This document shows positions 6,385-9,306 of a DNA stretch of 9,306 nt, in pieces. The DNA lies in contig CAVAUD010000086.1 of NCBI GenBank assembly GCA_963591565.1, forward strand, positions 1 through 9,306. Reading direction: 5' to 3'. The notes below the pieces were generated by a model. The model did not search any database. It saw only the letters and a list, made by a program, of their open reading frames with translations, and was not told where the DNA came from. The translations under genes were made by a program, and so were the position numbers. The stretch comes from Paratractidigestivibacter sp963591565 (GTDB lineage: Bacteria > Actinomycetota > Coriobacteriia > Coriobacteriales > Atopobiaceae). How positions within the stretch are numbered: position 1 is the stretch's first letter; each line of letters opens with the position of its first letter.

Positions 6385-7014
6385 ATGTACGTCGTGTTCT
6401 TGGCCGGGGGAATCGCCTCGGGTAAGTCGAGCGTCGCCCGCGAGCTCGAGCGCCGCGGTGCCTGGCGGATCGACCTCGACCAGCTTTCGCGCACGGTCTT
6501 GGACCCCGGAAGCCCCTGCCTGGCCGAGGTCTGCGAGGCCTTTGGCGAGGACCTGGTGGACGCGCAGACGGGCGCGCTGGACCGCGGGCTTTTGGCCCGG
6601 CGGGCCTTTGCGACGGCGGAGGGCGCTCGCAGGCTCGAGGCGATCGAGCTTCCCTACATCAAGGAACTGCTGGTACATGCCTTGGAGGGTGGGGCCTGCG
6701 CCGCGACGTCGCCAGATGTCTGCCTGGTTGAGGTGCCGCTCCTTGACCGCATGGAGTCGCTCTTTGGCCTGGCCGACGAGATTGTGTGCGTGACCTGTCC
6801 TGTGGAGACGCGCCGCCTGCGCGCGGTGTTGCGCGGGATGGACGCCGCCGACTTTGACGCCCGCGTGGCCAACCAGCCGAGCGACGAGTACCTGGCCGAG
6901 CACGCCGACACGCTGCTCGACAACTCGGGCGCGCCCAGTGTCTTGATGGAGAGCCTGGCCGCCTGGTGGGACGAGCGGGCAGCCGCCGGTTGGAAGCGGG
7001 GCGCCGGTGAGTAG
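6385..7014 (+). CDS. coaE: Dephospho-CoA kinase
   Basis: This 209-residue cytoplasmic kinase is the last enzyme of coenzyme A synthesis, phosphorylating the ribose 3'-hydroxyl of dephospho-CoA with ATP. The P-loop is G-G-I-A-S-G-K-S-S (8-16), followed by D30-L-D32, the counterpart of the family's D-A-D, then P41-G, L65-D-R67 in a lid-side motif, P118-L-L, Q164 and A174-D...L-D-N180 near the C-terminus. Length is normal for CoaE. Two deviations appear: the usual H-P after the L-E-x-I helix reads L89-P90, and the P-loop has Ala where Gly is common. The catalytic P-loop and D residues are kept, so an active enzyme is expected. The ATG at 6385 has a GGGGGG ribosome site at 6375-6380, starting at the last base of the preceding stop codon. 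Its end overlaps the next gene by 8 bp, indicating translational coupling. Confidence 0.88.
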   Translation: MYVVFLAGGIASGKSSVARELERRGAWRIDLDQLSRTVLDPGSPCLAEVCEAFGEDLVDAQTGALDRGLLARRAFATAEGARRLEAIELPYIKELLVHALEGGACAATSPDVCLVEVPLLDRMESLFGLADEIVCVTCPVETRRLRAVLRGMDAADFDARVANQPSDEYLAEHADTLLDNSGAPSVLMESLAAWWDERAAAGWKRGAGE

Positions 7015-7756
7015 CGATAGGCGAGAAGGACCCGGCCGCGGGACGGCGCGGCGAGAGGGGCGCGGTGCTGCTCGCCGGGACGGCCGGGCTAACGGGGACC
7101 GTCGCGGGGATGCCCGAGGGCGGCGCGGGGATGCCCGAGCACGCCGCGGAACCGCTCGCCGTGACGGCCGCGCTCCCTTCCTGCGCTGGTACCGCGTCGT
7201 GCCGGCCGTCCTTCTCGTCGTGACCCTCCTGGTCTGCGTCTTGCCTAAGCTCATGCCCACAACGGTGGGCCGCAGCTACTACCCCGTGAGCTACGCGGAG
7301 GAAATCAACTCGGCGGCGGAGCGTTACGGCGTGGACCCGCTGCTCGTCTGCGCGGTTATCCAATGCGAGTCGGGCTGGGACGCCTCGGCCGAGTCCTCGG
7401 CGGGCGCGCAGGGCCTCATGCAGCTCATGCCCGAGACCGCGGCCGACCTGGTCGACATGGGGATCGTCGACGGGGCGACCTACAGCGCGAGCGACCTCAT
7501 GAACCCGACCGTCAACATCGAGTACGGCTGCGCCTACCTGGCCTATCTCGAGAAGGCCCTCTCGTCGCAGGAGGAGGTCATCGCCGCCTACAACGCGGGC
7601 ATCGGCACCGTGAAGTCGTGGCTGGCCGAGGGCGGCGTCGTGCCCGACGACATCTCCTATGCCGAGACGCGCATCTACCTGGAACGCGTCCAACAGGCCT
7701 TTGAGGGTTACTCCGAGACGTACCCCTCTGGCATCGGGGCCGCGAGCGAGCGGTAG
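7007..7756 (+). CDS. Membrane-anchored SLT-type lytic transglycosylase
   Basis: This 249-residue enzyme probably cleaves the MurNAc-GlcNAc bond of peptidoglycan outside the membrane. Residues 64-81 form one hydrophobic anchor, giving a cytoplasmic N-terminus and an external catalytic domain (about 93-230). SLT motifs are clear: catalytic E121 in C-E-S-G-W, G-A-Q-G-L-M-Q-L-M-P (133-142) and A-Y-N-A-G (194-198). Residues 2-58 are a highly basic tail rich in Arg, Gly, Ala and Asp, partly encoded by a short tandem DNA repeat. Translation starts at GTG 7007, inside the end of coaE (8-bp overlap), with GGAAGCGGGG at 6991-7000 as ribosome site. An in-frame GTG at codon 65 would remove the tail and cut into the anchor, but it has no evident ribosome site. 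The 3' end overlaps the convergent gene by 49 bp. The family is confident; the precise cleavage type is not. Confidence 0.9.
   Translation: MSSDRREGPGRGTARREGRGAARRDGRANGDRRGDARGRRGDARARRGTARRDGRAPFLRWYRVVPAVLLVVTLLVCVLPKLMPTTVGRSYYPVSYAEEINSAAERYGVDPLLVCAVIQCESGWDASAESSAGAQGLMQLMPETAADLVDMGIVDGATYSASDLMNPTVNIEYGCAYLAYLEKALSSQEEVIAAYNAGIGTVKSWLAEGGVVPDDISYAETRIYLERVQQAFEGYSETYPSGIGAASER
7103..7139 (+). repeat. Short direct repeat in the transglycosylase tail
   Basis: The 16-base string CGCGGGGATGCCCGAG occurs at 7103-7118 and again at 7124-7139, a 21-bp period equal to seven codons. It encodes successive R-G-D-A-R units in the basic N-terminal tail, and a looser third unit (R-G-T-A-R) follows. 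The in-frame period would allow the tail length to vary between strains without breaking the gene; this is an inference from the repeat alone. Confidence 0.75.
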
Positions 7757-9306
7757 ACCCGCATCAGCGCGTCGTCGTGGCGGGCCTGGACGGCGACTCC
7801 CACCAGCGGCTGCGCGACCGAGAAGGCCTGGGCATCCACGCAGGCCTCGGCGGCGAGAAGGGCCTCGCGGTGGATCTTCTCGACGTCGCCGAAGGGGATG
7901 TTCGCGGAGGCGAGGACCTCGCGTACCTCGGCCTCGCCCTGCGGGGCGATGTCGGCGCCCTCGGCCGCCATGAGCTGACCAAGTTCCTGCTTAATGCGGC
8001 CCGCGAGGTCGCGATTGACGTCGACGGCGCGCAGGTAGCAGGCCGCGGCCACGCGCGGGCGGGCGAGGCGCCACTGCATGAAGGCCAGACGGTAGAAGCA
8101 AATGGCCAGGTCATTGGCGCTGACGGCATCCTTGATGTGGGCAACCAGGATCTCGGATGCCTCGTAGAGCCGCGAGCCCGCCTCGAGGCAGCGCACCTTG
8201 GTGAGCGCGGCGTCGCAGCACACCGGCGCCAGGCGCACGGCCTCCTCGGCAAAAACCAGGGCCTCATGGGGGCGCTCGAGTGCGCAGAGCATCCGCGAGG
8301 CACGGGCGTTTGCGGCGTAGTACTCGTCGGGCACCAGGTGAACGTGGCGCTTCTCGCCGCAGCACATCTCGTTGAAGCGCACGCGCTCGGCCATGGAGTT
8401 GAAGTAGCGATAGACGTTGTCCGAGTCGTCGAGATAGGCGCCGGTCGTCGTGAAGGGGGCGAGGGCGTCCTGCAGGGCGGCGACGGTTTCGGAAAGCTCG
8501 TCGTAGGTGACGGCGGTGTCCTCGCTCACGGCCGCGGCCTCCACCTCACCCGCGGCCTCGACGACCTGCGCCAAGTCGCTGCCGTCCACAAAGAGAAGGG
8601 CCAGGCCCTGTTTGTCCGTCGCGTCGACGGTGCCGGCGACCAGGGCCTCGCTCGCGCGTCCACAGGCGGCGGCCACGCTCACGTCGCGGGTCGCCTCGCG
8701 CATCTCCATGAGGCGCGAGACGGACTGCCGTGTGGTGATGCCCAGGTTTGGCGCCATCTCGTTCCAGGCGGCGACGCGAACGGCCTTCTCGTTAATGCCC
8801 AGGTCCTGCCAGGTCTTGGCGTGGCAGGCGTCGCGCACGGCCGGCGGGCAGGGCTCGTCGCTCATCTCGGGCGGGTCCCAACGCGCTGGCGGGTTGACCA
8901 GCTCGTCCTTGCGCTCGGCGAAGGGCAAGACCGGCTCGAACCAACCGGCGCCGTTGTCCTGGAAGCGGACGCCCAGGGTGTGCGGCGGCAGCTCTGCCTG
9001 CGGTTTATTGGCCTCTGTCAGGAGGGCATCAAGCCCGGCGCGCGCCAGGTCGAGCGATAACAGGGGATAGTCGGTCTGTGCCTCGCGGCCGTTCACGACC
9101 ACGCGGGTGAGGCCCTCGGCGCAGGCGAAGGCGGCCTTGCCGGCGAGAAGGCACAGGCGGTAGGCATAGGCGCGGGCCTCGCGCGTGACATCGCGCTGTC
9201 CGTCGAGGCCCAGGACGCTTAAGGCCGCGGGTCGCATGACCTCGATGTCGACGACGGCCACATGACCCGCCACGTCCATCTGGAAATCGGCGAGGATTCG
9301 TGTGGG
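7708..9306 (-). CDS. TPR-like protein of unknown function, 5' end outside window
   Basis: The visible fragment is 532 residues and ends with TAA at 7708-7710. The frame stays open to the right edge. The first ATG in view (complement of 9277-9279) has no ribosome site and lies within what looks like continuous protein (R-I-L-A-D-F-Q before it), so the true start is probably beyond 9306. Numbered from the window edge, residues about 328-430 form paired helices resembling TPR units, with A-A-N-A-R-A-S-R, H-E-A-L-V-F-A-E-E-A-V-R-L-A-P and A-A-C-Y-L-R-A-V. A Cys/His cluster, C315-C316-G-E-K-R-H321-V-H323, lies just before them. No transmembrane segment or catalytic motif was recognised. The N-terminal half is unassigned. 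TPRs usually mediate protein contacts, so a scaffold role is possible; I do not recognise the family. It is convergent with the transglycosylase and shares 49 bp with it. Confidence 0.75.
   Translation of the reverse strand, partial: PTRILADFQMDVAGHVAVVDIEVMRPAALSVLGLDGQRDVTREARAYAYRLCLLAGKAAFACAEGLTRVVVNGREAQTDYPLLSLDLARAGLDALLTEANKPQAELPPHTLGVRFQDNGAGWFEPVLPFAERKDELVNPPARWDPPEMSDEPCPPAVRDACHAKTWQDLGINEKAVRVAAWNEMAPNLGITTRQSVSRLMEMREATRDVSVAAACGRASEALVAGTVDATDKQGLALLFVDGSDLAQVVEAAGEVEAAAVSEDTAVTYDELSETVAALQDALAPFTTTGAYLDDSDNVYRYFNSMAERVRFNEMCCGEKRHVHLVPDEYYAANARASRMLCALERPHEALVFAEEAVRLAPVCCDAALTKVRCLEAGSRLYEASEILVAHIKDAVSANDLAICFYRLAFMQWRLARPRVAAACYLRAVDVNRDLAGRIKQELGQLMAAEGADIAPQGEAEVREVLASANIPFGDVEKIHREALLAAEACVDAQAFSVAQPLVGVAVQARHDDALMRVYRSLAAPMPEGYVSE

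Noticed and set aside
5341..7260. A 639-codon minus-strand open frame opposite the VanZ-RDD, coaE and transglycosylase genes
   Set aside because: Low-complexity Arg/Ala/Gln/His-rich translation, no motif, and it spans three well-supported genes on the other strand.
7720..7742. CCCC...GGGG symmetry near the convergent gene ends as a bidirectional terminator
   Set aside because: Only four base pairs around a 9-base loop and no T-run on either strand.
7777..9060. A 427-codon plus-strand open frame opposite the TPR-like gene
   Set aside because: Gly/Val/Ala/His-rich antisense translation without recognisable domains. The minus-strand frame is longer, continues past the window edge and has TPR-like periodicity.

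Overview
The window is a gene-dense, high-GC bacterial segment. Codon third positions are mostly G or C, ribosome binding sites are purine-rich (GAAAGG, AAAGAGG, GGGGGG), and the gene families fit a Gram-positive actinobacterium, most likely Coriobacteriia (Collinsella/Olsenella-like). That placement is an inference from composition and gene style; no rRNA or marker gene is present to prove it.

Left part (1-5202): a self-contained transport cassette. A TetR-type repressor on the minus strand is divergent from a two-gene ABC operon on the plus strand. The operon encodes an ATPase of the LolD/MacB type and a 1196-residue FtsX-like permease. The 204-bp divergent spacer holds two related palindromes, probably the repressor's operators, followed by two stem-loops in the probable operon leader. 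A strong intrinsic terminator closes the operon. The permease is the standout object. It has two 4-helix FtsX/MacB modules in one chain, and the first ectodomain carries a very regular heptad-repeat coiled coil. About 25 heptads run up to one Asp-Pro turn and about 23 run back, which predicts a long antiparallel hairpin outside the membrane. The substrate is unknown.

Middle part (5344-7756): a tightly packed plus-strand operon. It encodes a VanZ-RDD fusion membrane protein, a somewhat divergent dephospho-CoA kinase (coaE), and a membrane-anchored SLT-type lytic transglycosylase that starts at GTG inside the end of coaE. The transglycosylase has an unusual Arg/Gly/Asp-rich cytoplasmic tail with a short DNA repeat.

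Right part (7708-9306): one minus-strand gene for a protein with TPR-like helices. It runs off the right edge, so its start is not visible. Its 3' end overlaps the 3' end of the transglycosylase gene by 49 bp in convergent orientation.

No tRNA, rRNA, CRISPR array, insertion sequence or phage gene was seen. Long open frames opposite the real genes are by-products of high GC content.
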